64,000 nt of DNA from Mycobacterium hubeiense (GCF_002838065.1 NZ_PIZU01000024.1:16038-80037), one strand, 5' to 3'; positions 15,368-25,115 are shown, counted from the first letter of the stretch. Notes: generated from the sequence alone by a model not told the origin. Numbers and translations: made by a program.

Positions 15368-17623
15368 TCATGCAGCTTCCTGTTGGTCATCGTCGAGCAG
15401 TGCCCGCGACACGATCGGGTCGTCGGCCGGCACGGTCAACAGGTCGTATTCGTCGTCGGCGCCGCGCCAGCTCAACAGCATCGCGGTGGGGTCGACCACG
15501 TCGGGCTCGGGCGGTTTCTCGAGAATGCCCCACACGCCCAGGCCGGCATCGACACAGATGAGGTCGCCGACCTGCAGATCATCGACGGCGCGCGGCGCGG
15601 GAGCCCCGTAGCCCGGCCAGCGGTCAGATGAGGTGTCGCGCTGCCGGCGAGACGATGCGGTGATCGGCGGCGCCACCGTCGCGGTCGAGCCGGAGCGGTC
15701 TGGTCCCAGCGCCGCGGCCGCCGCGAATGCCTCCCCTTGGCCCACGTGCGGTTTGAAGCGGTATTGGTCGCTGAGCGGATCCAGATCCGGGCGTTCCTCG
15801 GCCAAGAAAACCGGCGCTTCGAGGTAGTCGGTGTAGTGAAACTCTTCGTCCTGGTGGGGATCGAACGGCGTGGCGAAGACGATGCGGGGGTGGCTGAACG
15901 ATGCCGGTCGCAACGCTTTGAGGACGCGTTTTGCGGTCGGATCGGTGAGGTCGTCGGGCTTGTAGGGGTCAGGGGTGAAGAAGTTTTGCACCTCGACGGG
16001 GTCGCCATGGTCGTTGTAGGCCACGCCGCGGCCCAGCAGGCCGGGCGGGATGGTGGTGCCGGTGTAGTAGTCGCCCCACAGCATGTCGGCGCCGTTGCGG
16101 CCGAGCCGCCCCACCGATTGGCGGCCGGTGAGGTTGTCGCGGTTCTCACCCTCGACGTACTTCACGTCGGGACGCTGCATGCCGATGATGACGTGGATAC
16201 GGGCGGTGCGGCCAAGACGAAGGATCGACCCGACCATCTCTTCGATAGGCAGTTCCCGCGGCCACTTCTTGGTGTCCAACCCGGGTGTTGCGCGCAGTTT
16301 GACGTACCAGGCGGCGATGTCTTTGACCAGTTCGGTGAACTCGTCGAGCACCAGCAGCACCGGCGCGAAGTCTTCGGTGCGCGCCGCCCCGGATTCGCCG
16401 GCCTCATAACGCTGCTTCATCAACATCCACATGCGGTAGATGAGTGCGATCTGGTCCTCGATGCGGGTCGCGACGCATTGCACGTTGGGCCAGTCGCGAA
16501 ATCCGCGGTACTCGATGTTTTTTCGGTCGACGATGTTGACCGCCCAGTGGGCGCGGGCCGCTTGGGTGACGAACGTGTGGATCGTCGAGGTCTTCCCCGA
16601 GCCGGTCGGCCCGATGATCAACCGGTGCGGCACGGTCTTGGGGTGCCATGAGATCGGGTTGCGGTCCTCGTCGAAGGCGTAGATGAAGCGGGTGTGCTTG
16701 TAATTGGCGATCGCGGCGGCTACGCCGTCGTTCTCGGGATAGATGCGTGGCCACACCAGCCGCGGCAGGCTGGGCCGCAGCTCGAACTCGGCGATGTCGT
16801 CGACGAGGTTGAACTCGGCGCGCCACCGGCCGGCCAGGATCTTGGACATGATGCGTTCGATCTGGTGGGTGCGCGCCGATGACCGGGCGAGTTTTTCTGA
16901 AATGTTGTGCGTGACAGTGAACTTGGTGATGCGGCCTTTTTCCGACATCGTGTAGTCGGTCACGACAGCGCCGGCTTCAAACATCGCCGGGCTGGCCACC
17001 TTGGCGCGCAGCCGCTTGATCGCGGCCGGTTCGTCGTCCTCCCCGGCCTGCGGATCCGGGGTGGCGGTGAGGCGGCGTGCGCGGCGGTCGACGCTGAGTT
17101 TGTAGGCCACGCCAAGGTTTTCAGTCAGCAGCGAGTTGATGAGGCGCAGCCACTCCGGGTTCGCCTCGGCGGTCGGGGCCGATTCGTCCTCGGTGCTACT
17201 GCGATACATCCGCGCGAGTGAGGACTGCTGCTTGACCGCTGCGGCGGGGATGTAGTGCATGCGGATCTTGTTGGGGTAGATGCGATGGGCTCGGCGGACT
17301 GCGCGGGGGGCGGGTTTCCACCGGCTCGCGGTGATCAGGCCGTGCGTGGGTTCGGGCCAGCCCAGCGGACTGTGAAGGGCTTCAACGAGTTCGGCGAGGA
17401 CGGCGGCCCGTTCGGCGGCGTGGCGGGCGACGATCGCGACGATGGCCGCGGCGGCCAGGGCGGAGAGGATGAGAAACGCTGTGACCCAGGTGGGGAACCG
17501 CTGCGGATCGCTCAGGTGCAGCCACTCGGCGGCGGCGGTGCCGACCGATGCGACCCAGATCGTCATGGTGATCCACGGGACTTGGGTACCGTGCCAGTTG
17601 AGGGTGAGTTGACGTTGCGCCAA
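15368..17623 (-). CDS. FtsK/SpoIIIE-type DNA translocase or coupling ATPase of the transfer apparatus
   Basis: The 751-residue protein starts with two membrane helices (about 15-32 and 46-65), a poorly conserved 250-residue domain, then an FtsK-like motor: Walker A IGPTGSGKTS (about 337-345), Walker B VLLVLDEF (about 421-428), and a sensor RLGRTARIHVIIGMQRPD. The C-terminal 130 residues add a small domain with DLQVGDLICVDAG. FtsK-type ATPases move double-stranded DNA in actinobacterial conjugation (TraB) or act as coupling proteins for type IV or type VII systems. TTG is used as start (AAGGCAG upstream). It is second in the operon promoted at 18471-18502. Confidence 0.85.
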   Translation of the reverse strand: MAQRQLTLNWHGTQVPWITMTIWVASVGTAAAEWLHLSDPQRFPTWVTAFLILSALAAAAIVAIVARHAAERAAVLAELVEALHSPLGWPEPTHGLITASRWKPAPRAVRRAHRIYPNKIRMHYIPAAAVKQQSSLARMYRSSTEDESAPTAEANPEWLRLINSLLTENLGVAYKLSVDRRARRLTATPDPQAGEDDEPAAIKRLRAKVASPAMFEAGAVVTDYTMSEKGRITKFTVTHNISEKLARSSARTHQIERIMSKILAGRWRAEFNLVDDIAEFELRPSLPRLVWPRIYPENDGVAAAIANYKHTRFIYAFDEDRNPISWHPKTVPHRLIIGPTGSGKTSTIHTFVTQAARAHWAVNIVDRKNIEYRGFRDWPNVQCVATRIEDQIALIYRMWMLMKQRYEAGESGAARTEDFAPVLLVLDEFTELVKDIAAWYVKLRATPGLDTKKWPRELPIEEMVGSILRLGRTARIHVIIGMQRPDVKYVEGENRDNLTGRQSVGRLGRNGADMLWGDYYTGTTIPPGLLGRGVAYNDHGDPVEVQNFFTPDPYKPDDLTDPTAKRVLKALRPASFSHPRIVFATPFDPHQDEEFHYTDYLEAPVFLAEERPDLDPLSDQYRFKPHVGQGEAFAAAAALGPDRSGSTATVAPPITASSRRQRDTSSDRWPGYGAPAPRAVDDLQVGDLICVDAGLGVWGILEKPPEPDVVDPTAMLLSWRGADDEYDLLTVPADDPIVSRALLDDDQQEAA

Positions 17624-17666
17624 CGGGAATCTGCCTTTCGATCCGGTGCCGGGTCCTGTGCCGGGG

Positions 17667-18464
17667 TCAGGGTTGGGTTGTGGCGATATCGGGCGGGAGA
17701 TAGGGCGTCGTCACGGGGGCCGAGCTGCCTGGTGGGGAAAGGTCAGTGAGCGGCTCGGTGTCGAGGGCGGCGATCACTTGCCAGCGGTCGCCGATGAAGG
17801 CGACGCGGATTTCCAGGGTCATCGTGTCGTAGAAGGCGTTGTAGACGATGGTGGCCGAGTCGTTGTTCAACGGTGCCGACAGACGCTGAAACTGTGCGGA
17901 GGGCAACCGGTTGGGGTCGGTGAGCCGATAGCCGTCTGCCAGTAGCGGCGCGGTCCACCGGCTGACTCGGTTGAGCCAGTCGTCTTTGCCGGTGCCGGGA
18001 TTGCCGTAGTCGGCGGCGAAGCCGGCAGCGACGTCGGCGGCCGGCCCGGTGGCCGGCTGGCCGGTGGGCACCGGTGCGTCGATGGTCGGGACGGGCACCT
18101 CAGAGGTCAGTTCCGGGCCGGGCTGCGGCTGCGTCGGCGCCGGATCGCTTGGTGTCGCCGGCGTGATCGTCACCGTCGGACCTGCAGCTGTCCGCCCGCC
18201 GAGAAGCCACCACAGTGCCGCGGCGATCGCGGCGCCGGCCAGCGCTCCAACGACGATCACCCACCGTCGGCGCCGAGAGGTCGGTGAGGGGCCAGGCTCC
18301 TCGTCTGAATTGGGCCACCGCGAGGGAATCACCTCTACCTCTCGACGGGGCCGGGCCGGGGTCGGGGCAGTGTGCCAGTCGTCGGCGTCCCAGTCGGCAT
18401 CGGTGTCATCGCGTGGCCAGTCAGCGATCGCATCGCCGCCAGGGTCGGGCCCGAAGGTGCTCAT
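17667..18464 (-). CDS. single-pass membrane protein with NTF2-like exported domain (VirB8/TcpC-like role)
   Basis: The 265-residue protein has an acidic, Arg-containing N-terminus, one membrane helix (WVIVVGALAGAAIAAALWWLL, about 68-88), a Thr/Pro-rich linker and an exported alpha/beta domain (AAGFAADYGNPGTGKDDWLNRVSRW... and LEIRVAFIGDRWQVIAAL). The pattern matches the VirB8/TcpC-like assembly proteins of Gram-positive conjugation systems in topology. The ATG is the first base of a predicted leaderless transcript: the promoter box TATACC ends 7 nt before it. First gene of the FtsK operon. Confidence 0.7.
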   Translation of the reverse strand: MSTFGPDPGGDAIADWPRDDTDADWDADDWHTAPTPARPRREVEVIPSRWPNSDEEPGPSPTSRRRRWVIVVGALAGAAIAAALWWLLGGRTAAGPTVTITPATPSDPAPTQPQPGPELTSEVPVPTIDAPVPTGQPATGPAADVAAGFAADYGNPGTGKDDWLNRVSRWTAPLLADGYRLTDPNRLPSAQFQRLSAPLNNDSATIVYNAFYDTMTLEIRVAFIGDRWQVIAALDTEPLTDLSPPGSSAPVTTPYLPPDIATTQP

Positions 18465-18470
18465 GACCCG

Positions 18471-18502
18471 AGGTATATGCCGAGGCGTCGACGAATCCGG
18501 TC
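18471..18502 (-). promoter_or_regulatory. plasmid promoter box (GACCGG-15-GGCATATACC), copy at FtsK operon
   Basis: Minus strand: GACCGG (18502-18497), 15 nt, GGCATATACC (18481-18472). The end of TATACC is 7 nt from the ATG at 18464, consistent with a -10 element and a leaderless mRNA. Confidence 0.75.
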
Positions 18503-18556
18503 ACCCCATCCGATCGAATGGGTGGTGGTTGTAGGTCGTTTCTGGCTGCTGGCCGG

Positions 18557-18838
18557 TCACGCGGAGATCGCCCACTGGGTGTGACGCCCGCGGGTGGGGA
18601 CGCGGAGGACCTGGCCGCGATCGGCCAGGAGCGACAGGCCTCGATACACCGTCTCGATGACCACCGGACGGGCGAGGTCGGCACTGAGCTGCTCACGCAA
18701 CGCGGCGGTCGTCATCGGGCCGGGCGCTGAGGTCAGCACCGCCAACAACCGGGCGCGTAACTCGTCGGCGTGATGGCGTCGCGTCGTCCGTGAAGCGCTC
18801 GTGCGGCAGTGAACGTGATCGTCACAGTCACAGGACAC
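18557..18838 (-). CDS. small winged-helix DNA-binding protein
   Basis: About 93 residues. After a Cys/His-rich start (SCDCDDHVHC) comes a winged helix: ELRARLLAVLTSAPGPMTTAALREQLSADL, then VVIETVYRGLSLLADRGQVLRVPTRGRHTQWAI. It overlaps the end of the NlpC/P60 gene and is the last gene of the VirB4 operon. GTG 18838 is used; a TTG at 18847 is possible but too near the GGGAAAGG site. The Cys/His cluster could bind metal. It may feed back on transfer genes; target unknown. Confidence 0.65.
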   Translation of the reverse strand: MSCDCDDHVHCRTSASRTTRRHHADELRARLLAVLTSAPGPMTTAALREQLSADLARPVVIETVYRGLSLLADRGQVLRVPTRGRHTQWAISA

Positions 18839-20036
18839 GGCGGCCAACGACCTTTCCCTGAGGGAACTGGCTCAGTTTCACCGGGACGCCGAAGGTGCTG
18901 GCCTCCACCGTTTGCCCGCCGCCGGCGTAGAGCTGTACGTGTTCGGGGCCGCGCTCGCTGAAGTTGGTGAACACCAGATCGCCGGGCAGCATCTGGCTGA
19001 GATCCGGGACGGGCACGCCGGTGTTGATCTGGTCATAGGTGGTGCGCGGCAACGTTTTTCCGGTGGCTTGATAGATGGCGTAGCGGGTGAGTCCCGAGCA
19101 GTCGAACCGGCCTCCGGTGGGCCCGTCCAGACCGCCGCCGCCCCACACGTCGGGCAGACCGATCTGGGACTGGGCGGCGCGCACCGCCCGGACGCCGGCC
19201 TCGCTGGACTGAATGACCGGATTACGTTCGGCGACCTTCTGCTGCTGGACGCCGACACGCAAGATGTTGCACAGGTCGGTGGAGTTGGACGACGAGTCGG
19301 TGTCGGCAGACGGGGGTGCCCGAGGGTCGGCCGGCGCGCTCCCCGCCAGTCCGACGAGGGCTGCTTCGTCGTCGTCGGTGGCGCCGCCGGCGCCGCGGTA
19401 TGCGGCGTAGAGAGCGCGAGCTCGTGGTTCGTGGGCGGCATAGGCGTCGGGTTTCGCACTGCCCTGCACCGCCTGGGCGGCCACGGTGACCGGGAGGTTT
19501 TGCCAGTTGTTGACCTTGAGCAGTGCTTCATAGAACGTGCGCGCGGCGATCGCCGGCGTCATCAGCTCTTGCATGGTGCCCCACCACGGCCACTGCTGCT
19601 GCATGATGCCCAGCGAGCCGTGGTCGGTGCCGACCGCGTCGTGCGGCAGCCGCAGTGAGGCTTCGATACCGACCTGGTCGGGTTTGAGATCGCCGCCCTG
19701 GCCGTCGTTGGCGTAGTTCTTGAGGCCGGATTCGGTCAGTCCGGTGGCCAGCGCGATGACGATGCCCTGGGGCGGGATGCGCATCTTTTCGCCGACGGCC
19801 ACGATGACGTGGGCGTTGTTGCCGGCGTTGGGGGTGGTGACCTGGGTGGTGGAGGCGTTGCGCGCCAGAATTCCCACCGCCCGCATCTGGGCGTCGCACT
19901 CGTTGAGCTGAGCTTCCGGGTTGTTGGCTTCGCTCGTGGGCGTGACGATCAGCCCGATGATCAGGATCGGGATCGTCAGAACCGCAGTGATCATCCCGAT
20001 CACCGCAGCCAGCAGCGGCTTGATACTGAGCGTCAT
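18828..20036 (-). CDS. two-domain peptidoglycan hydrolase (lysozyme-like plus NlpC/P60), VirB1-like
   Basis: The 402-residue protein has an N-terminal membrane anchor (about 5-32), a lysozyme-like transglycosylase domain (GIVIALATGLTESGLKNY, probable catalytic Glu102, then DHGSLGIMQQQ), and a C-terminal NlpC/P60 domain with Cys313 (RFDCSGLT) and His366 (PEHVQLYAG). It would open the cell wall for the transfer channel, as VirB1/TcpG-type hydrolases do in Gram-positive conjugation. It overlaps the preceding Pro-rich gene (ATGA) and lies third after VirB4 and the VirB6-like gene. Confidence 0.85.
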   Translation of the reverse strand: MTLSIKPLLAAVIGMITAVLTIPILIIGLIVTPTSEANNPEAQLNECDAQMRAVGILARNASTTQVTTPNAGNNAHVIVAVGEKMRIPPQGIVIALATGLTESGLKNYANDGQGGDLKPDQVGIEASLRLPHDAVGTDHGSLGIMQQQWPWWGTMQELMTPAIAARTFYEALLKVNNWQNLPVTVAAQAVQGSAKPDAYAAHEPRARALYAAYRGAGGATDDDEAALVGLAGSAPADPRAPPSADTDSSSNSTDLCNILRVGVQQQKVAERNPVIQSSEAGVRAVRAAQSQIGLPDVWGGGGLDGPTGGRFDCSGLTRYAIYQATGKTLPRTTYDQINTGVPVPDLSQMLPGDLVFTNFSERGPEHVQLYAGGGQTVEASTFGVPVKLSQFPQGKVVGRRVL

Positions 20037-20425
20037 CGCGGTGGCTGGCTGGGACGGTTGTTGAGCACATCAGCGACCTGGGACCGGCGGGGAGCTCGCG
20101 GCGCGGGAGCCGGCGCTGGGGCGGCCGGTTGCGGTGACGACGGCGGGGCCGAGGACGCTGGTGCTGGTCGGGGTTGCCGCGGCCGTTGCACCGGGGCGGG
20201 GCGGGCGGCGCGCGAACTCAGGTTGACCGGGGGCAGCGAGGCGGCCGGCTGGATCTGTTGCGGCATCGCGGAGCCGGCGACGGCGACGTAGGGGGGCAGC
20301 GGCGGGGTTTCGCGCAGGCATTCGGTGACCCGGGGCGCCGACGGGGTCGGTTCAGCCTCTGGCGCCGGCGGCGCGGGCGGCGCTGCAGTCGGAATCTCCT
20401 CGCCGGGATCGCCGCTCGGCGCCAA
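20033..20425 (-). CDS. Pro/Ala-rich linker protein of the transfer operon
   Basis: The 130-residue product is almost wholly Pro, Ala and Arg rich, with one Cys (VTECLRE). The only usable start in the open frame is TTG at 20425; no ATG or GTG precedes it after the in-frame TAG at 20453-20455. Its stop overlaps the start of the hydrolase gene, which supports translation. It may span the cell wall or connect channel parts. No domain is seen. Confidence 0.5.
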   Translation of the reverse strand: MAPSGDPGEEIPTAAPPAPPAPEAEPTPSAPRVTECLRETPPLPPYVAVAGSAMPQQIQPAASLPPVNLSSRAARPAPVQRPRQPRPAPASSAPPSSPQPAAPAPAPAPRAPRRSQVADVLNNRPSQPPR

Positions 20426-20452
20426 CTGCTGATAGCCGCCACCTCGGTGGTA

Positions 20453-22153
20453 CTACTGCTCAACCCACTGTGTGGCGGAGTGGTACCACCACTGGTTGGC
20501 GTCCTGTTGATACTGCGCGTTCTGCCGGTCTTGCTGTTGTTTGTGGCTGCGCTCGGCGGCCAGGTGAGCGCCGCGGCCGCCGCCGCTGAGGCTTCGTCGC
20601 GCGGCCCGCCCGGCCCCGACAGCCAGCCCGGTCACGGTGGGCGGGACACCGAGTGCAGCTCCACCAGCCTGCAACGCCAAGGAGGTACCGCGGCCGGCCA
20701 GTTTGGCCAGCGTCGAGGGAGGGGGTTTGGGGAGTTCGGAGGAGCCGCCGCGGTTGAGGAAGCTGAGCACGTTGCCGTGCTTGTTGTTCAGGCCGGCCTC
20801 GATGCGGCGGAACGCGAAGATCGACACGATCAGCAGCACCGTCGACAGCAGTAAGACCTGGATGGGATTGCCGTCGACGTCGAGCATGCTGCCCAACAGC
20901 GCGGCGTAGGCGCCGGCGTAGATCACGGTGGGCGGGATCTTGATCAACGCGAGGGCGATATTGCACAGGCATTTGAACGCCATACCTTGAAGGCCGCCCG
21001 CGACGACGCCGAGGGTGCCCACGATCGGCAGCATGATGGCGTTGGACAGCGCGATGACGACGGCCAAGAGGATCTTGCCGATCAGGTAGCAGCCGAACGT
21101 CAGCAGGATCGTCGACAGCAGCAGCATGAACGCGGCACTGGCCAGGCGGTCGCCGGTGAGGTGGTCGGCGGCGTACTTCATCTTCTTGCCGGCCGTGCCA
21201 CACTTGGCGATCGTGTCCTTGAGCTTGTTGCGGTCACCGGAGCGGATCCCGGCGTCCCACACACCTTTACAACCGTTGCTGTCGGCGAGCGCGTTGAAGT
21301 TGAGGATCTGGGTGGGGCGCCGGACAAACCCGTCGGCGAGCGCGGTCTGCAGCTCGTTGATGCTGGGCTTGTCGCCGGCCGGTGAGGTCGCGGTGCCCCG
21401 CGTGATCCCGGAGGAGATGCTGATCCCGACGTCGCGAGCTTTGGCCAAGTAGCCGTCGGAGCCGACCAGCGCGGCCACCGGCTGGGCGAAGATGCTGGCC
21501 ATCAGCGCGGTGATCACGATGGCCGAGCCGACCTGATAAGCGGCTTTGGACATTCGACCGCGTACGAGAGCGAACGCGGCCACACCGCCAGCCAGTGCCA
21601 GGGCCAGCGCCAGGACACCGATGTTGTGCGTGAGGTTTTCGGTGGCCTCGCCGAGCAGAGCGAACGGTCTGGCGATGAAGTCCATCCAGCCGAACGACAA
21701 GCCGTAGCCGATGACCCACAGCGCCAACTGGCACGTGATCTTGAACAGGCCATATTCGAGCTCGAGGATCGGTGCGAGCGCGATGTTGGCTTTCTTGTCG
21801 CTGTTGACACCGGGGATGACCGAGAACGCGTTGCCCTGGTCGACGGCGATGAAGTAGTCGCTGACCCGGATCCCGCTCGAGTCCTTGACGTCGATCCAGC
21901 CGAACATCGAGGTATCTGCGGGGCTGGGCTTGGGAGCATCGGTGTCGGCGTTGGGGTCGGCGAACGCCGGGCCGGCAACGACCAGGAAGAAGAACCCGAC
22001 CAGGTGCCAGATCAGCAGCGCATAGAAGATGCGCGCCCGCCAGCGGCTGCCGGAATGCACCCAGCGCAGCGCCATCCCGGTCAACGCCAGGTGCGGTGGG
22101 CAGTGGGTGTCCCACAGCAGTGGCCGCGGCCGCAGCCGCGTCGTGATCGTCAT
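20453..22153 (-). CDS. polytopic membrane protein, VirB6/TrbL-like channel component
   Basis: The 566-residue protein has an N-terminal hydrophobic segment ending in an AFA site (FFFLVVAGPAFADPN) and about six further membrane helices, among them LALALALAGGVAAFALV, AFMLLLSTILLTFGCYLIGKILLAVVIALSNAI and VLLLSTVLLIVSIFAF. The C-terminus is cytosolic, basic and Gln-rich. In type IV secretion the VirB6-like protein forms the inner channel and sits next to VirB4, as here; its ATG overlaps the VirB4 stop (ATGA). Assignment rests on topology and position. Confidence 0.75.
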   Translation of the reverse strand: MTITTRLRPRPLLWDTHCPPHLALTGMALRWVHSGSRWRARIFYALLIWHLVGFFFLVVAGPAFADPNADTDAPKPSPADTSMFGWIDVKDSSGIRVSDYFIAVDQGNAFSVIPGVNSDKKANIALAPILELEYGLFKITCQLALWVIGYGLSFGWMDFIARPFALLGEATENLTHNIGVLALALALAGGVAAFALVRGRMSKAAYQVGSAIVITALMASIFAQPVAALVGSDGYLAKARDVGISISSGITRGTATSPAGDKPSINELQTALADGFVRRPTQILNFNALADSNGCKGVWDAGIRSGDRNKLKDTIAKCGTAGKKMKYAADHLTGDRLASAAFMLLLSTILLTFGCYLIGKILLAVVIALSNAIMLPIVGTLGVVAGGLQGMAFKCLCNIALALIKIPPTVIYAGAYAALLGSMLDVDGNPIQVLLLSTVLLIVSIFAFRRIEAGLNNKHGNVLSFLNRGGSSELPKPPPSTLAKLAGRGTSLALQAGGAALGVPPTVTGLAVGAGRAARRSLSGGGRGAHLAAERSHKQQQDRQNAQYQQDANQWWYHSATQWVEQ

Positions 22154-24723
22154 CGCCGCGCCGCCTCGGGGGCGTTGGTGTTCATCCGGTCCGCGCGCCG
22201 TGCCAGCGCCGGACCGAGCGTCTTCATCCGGGCGATGTTGAGCGCAGAGTCGCGGATGTAGCACTCACCGCGGCGGTGCTCGGGTGGGCGCTGCCCGTCC
22301 TTGCCGGCCGGGGAGGTGTTGTAGCGCAGATCTTTGACCAGCTGCGAGTTGGCGTCTGGGTTGGGCCCCAGCCAGGCCACCGACTTGCGGGCCTGGTTTT
22401 CCTTGGTCTGCTTGAACACCACCAGCGTGGTGAAGAAGTCGGTGAGTGCGCCGTAGTCGTCGGGGTCCTGAGAACCCATGAAGATCGCGGCGTTGTGCTT
22501 GCGGCCGTCGCGGGCGAACTCCTTGACCACCTGCGGCCCCCCGTGGGTGGTGGTCAGATGGTGTGCCTCGTCGAGGACGTAGGCGCCGAAGCGTGAGTTG
22601 TCGGCGAAGAAGGCGCGCCGGGCGATGGTGGCGGTCAGCCCGTACAGCGCGCGGCCCATGTGTTTGGTGGGGGTGAGCTGCTTGAACAGGTGCGGAGAGT
22701 GGATGTCTTCGGGTGTGGGCAGCTCAAGGCGATGGGTCCGGATGATCGTCGCCGACGAGGTCAGTTGCAGTGGCGGCAGATTCGGGTTGAACAGCACCCC
22801 AGCGTTTTGGTTGTTCATCCAAAACGACAGCAGCGTGGCCAGTTTGTCGATCTCGCTGCGCTGAAACTCTTCGGGAAGCTCGGGGCTGGTCATGAACCGG
22901 GCGAGGTCGGCGAGGCTGTGAATGTCGTTGTCGTCGCGGACGTCGGGATGCAGCATGTTCTGCAGCACGCCGGCGGCGGGGGACGTGGCTTCGAGGTTGA
23001 TCAGCGGCAGCAGCAGGTCAAGGACGCGGTCGGCGGCCTCTTCTCGGGTGAACACCCGCAAGGGGTCCATGCTGAAGCGCGGAGCGGTGAGGTCGAGGAC
23101 GGTCGGGTCGGTCAAGCCGCGTGCCCATTCGGCGTACTCCCCTCGTTCGGTGCGGTCGACGGCCAGAATCTGGCCACCTCGGTCAACGCAGTGGCCGCTG
23201 ATGGTCTGGAGGAAATAGGTCTTTCCGCCGCCGGGCTGACCAACGGTGGCGACGCTGGCGGCTTCTTGGCGGGCGGTCTTGCCCATGATGTCGAGATGGA
23301 CCGGTTCGAAGCACCCGCTGGACAGGTTGACCCCGATGATGGGGCCCTCGGCATCGCCAACCTTGGCTGACACGCACGGCACGAACGCGGCCACTTCTTC
23401 GCTTGTGGTGATGTGCACACACGCGTCGACTGCCTTGATGTGGTGGGCACCCGGCACCATCGACATCCACAGCTCGCGCTGAGCTCCCAGGGGCGCCTCA
23501 AGAGTGATGCGCTTGGATTTGCAGGCGCGGGTGAGCTCGGTGACCGCGGCGGTGGCGTCGGCCTGGGTGGCCGCGCCGACGGCGAAGATCGGGGTGAAGC
23601 GGATCTCGACCTCGTCGTCGGCGCCTTCGATACGGCGGTTGTAATCGGCGAGGATGAAGGCCTTTTCGGTGAGCATGGAGTGGCCGAAGCTGGTCTCGCC
23701 GTCGCGCTGATCCATCTGCTCGTCGATCTGTCGCAGCGTCTTGACGTTGCGGGCCAGCACCTCGTTGCGGGGCACCTTGCGGATCCGGACGACCCAGTCG
23801 ATGACGGCTTTATCGCCGCGGCTGGTGAGGGTGTCAGCGAGCTGGAAGAACTCGGTGCCGCCGGGGAAGATCATTTCGTCGGCGGGGAACGACTTGACCG
23901 TGAGCATGCACTGGTAGGTGGTGCGGGGATCGTCGTCGTCGGGCCGGCTGATCTTGACGATGCGTCCGAACGATGGGGCGTTGCGGCGCCACCATCCGGT
24001 GTGTTCGCTGCGGTCAGCGTTGGCGCCTTCGTCGAAGAGGGCTTCGGTGAACGTGCGCACTCCGGCGCGGATGCGTCCCTCACTGGCCGGCGGGCATGGA
24101 CCGGCGTCGAGACCACGGCTGATGTGGTGGTCCCACAGCCAGCGCATTTGGCGACCGGTCACCGGGGTCAGCGTGACGATGTCGGCCAGGCGCTCGGCGA
24201 GCTTGTCGGCTTTGGCGGCGGCGGCGTCGACATCCTCGGCGGTGGGTTGGTTGTCGCCGCCGAGGAAGTCCATGTTCAGCAGCCGTGACCCGGCCGGGCC
24301 GTGTCGGAAGCGCTGGTCGAGCGGCATGCTCAGCCAGTAGAGGCGGGTGCGGGGCCGCAGCGATTGCAGTCGCGCTGCTTGGGCGTTGCACTCGTCGATG
24401 TAGTCGGGCCGGTCGAGGTCTTCGTGGCGGACCATGCGCCGCATCGCGGTGGGGAGATCCATCGGGGCGGAGAAACCGCCGAGCAATGTGTAGTCGGGGA
24501 CTTCCTGAAACAGCAGCTGGTGCAGCTGGCGGACTTGGTCCTTGTCATCGATGTCGCGCAGGCCGTAGTCCATGCCCTCGACGAGATAATCGGCCCACCA
24601 CGTTCCCGAGCGGGTGAGGCGGAGGTTGCCGGCGATGGCAACGGTGGGCTGCAGCGTGTTGGTGCGCAGATGCTGGCGCAGCGATCGCGACGGTGCGGCG
24701 GGGGCAGGGGCACTGGGGCTCAT
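22150..24723 (-). CDS. VirB4-type conjugation ATPase
   Basis: The 857-residue protein powers type IV secretion channels. The N-terminal half is a long alpha/beta domain typical of SCO6880-like and TraC/VirB4 proteins. The ATPase half has Walker A VGQPGGGKTYF (about 495-503), a conserved DRTERGEY after it, Walker B AYVLDEAHHL and the DGRKHNAAIFMGSQDPDD sensor, followed by the typical C-terminal SVAWLGPNPD. The start ATG lies 7 nt downstream of the TATACC promoter element, so the message is predicted to be leaderless. It heads the operon to 18557. Confidence 0.9.
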   Translation of the reverse strand: MSPSAPAPAAPSRSLRQHLRTNTLQPTVAIAGNLRLTRSGTWWADYLVEGMDYGLRDIDDKDQVRQLHQLLFQEVPDYTLLGGFSAPMDLPTAMRRMVRHEDLDRPDYIDECNAQAARLQSLRPRTRLYWLSMPLDQRFRHGPAGSRLLNMDFLGGDNQPTAEDVDAAAAKADKLAERLADIVTLTPVTGRQMRWLWDHHISRGLDAGPCPPASEGRIRAGVRTFTEALFDEGANADRSEHTGWWRRNAPSFGRIVKISRPDDDDPRTTYQCMLTVKSFPADEMIFPGGTEFFQLADTLTSRGDKAVIDWVVRIRKVPRNEVLARNVKTLRQIDEQMDQRDGETSFGHSMLTEKAFILADYNRRIEGADDEVEIRFTPIFAVGAATQADATAAVTELTRACKSKRITLEAPLGAQRELWMSMVPGAHHIKAVDACVHITTSEEVAAFVPCVSAKVGDAEGPIIGVNLSSGCFEPVHLDIMGKTARQEAASVATVGQPGGGKTYFLQTISGHCVDRGGQILAVDRTERGEYAEWARGLTDPTVLDLTAPRFSMDPLRVFTREEAADRVLDLLLPLINLEATSPAAGVLQNMLHPDVRDDNDIHSLADLARFMTSPELPEEFQRSEIDKLATLLSFWMNNQNAGVLFNPNLPPLQLTSSATIIRTHRLELPTPEDIHSPHLFKQLTPTKHMGRALYGLTATIARRAFFADNSRFGAYVLDEAHHLTTTHGGPQVVKEFARDGRKHNAAIFMGSQDPDDYGALTDFFTTLVVFKQTKENQARKSVAWLGPNPDANSQLVKDLRYNTSPAGKDGQRPPEHRRGECYIRDSALNIARMKTLGPALARRADRMNTNAPEAARR

Positions 24724-24729
24724 GTCCCG

Positions 24730-24761
24730 AGGTATATGCCGCGGAAAAACGGGTTCCGGTC
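24730..24761 (-). promoter_or_regulatory. plasmid promoter box, copy at VirB4 operon
   Basis: Minus strand: GACCGGAACC begins at 24761; 15 nt separate GACCGG (24761-24756) from GGCATATACC (24740-24731). Seven nt then lead to the ATG at 24723. Confidence 0.75.
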
Positions 24762-24830
24762 ACCCGTGACGCCTGAAAATCGGTGCTTGACCGCCGGGTG
24801 CCTAGCGATTCGTTCGGTGCTTGGTTGTAG

Positions 24831-25115
24831 TCAGATCTCGTGGGGGTGTACGGGTTCGAGTTGGTCGATCTCATCTGACGTGGCACCGCTGAGTTCGACA
24901 CAACGTGCGCACATGGGGGCTCCGATCTCCATGGGATCGGGACGGTCAGGGTCTCCCTCGAGACTTTCTCCGCACAGGGCCCGTGGCACCTTCAGTCGTA
25001 GAACCCTGTCGAGAAAAGACTGCCACCGGCCGACGATGTGGACGACTTCTCCGCTGCGGTGTTCGCGACAGGGGGCTGGCTCACTAATGGGCGTGGTCGT
25101 CACGGGCGTGTTCAT
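24831..25115 (-). CDS. small Cys/His protein with CG...CARC motif
   Basis: The 94-residue protein carries CREHR, RALCGES and PMCARCVEL, a spacing typical of small zinc-binding proteins common on actinobacterial phages and plasmids. It lies 59 bp from the IS481 transposase on the same strand and has no clear ribosome site, so its 5' region may have been altered by the insertion. It shares the pattern LCG...CPSC with the protein at 26368. Function unknown. Confidence 0.55.
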   Translation of the reverse strand: MNTPVTTTPISEPAPCREHRSGEVVHIVGRWQSFLDRVLRLKVPRALCGESLEGDPDRPDPMEIGAPMCARCVELSGATSDEIDQLEPVHPHEI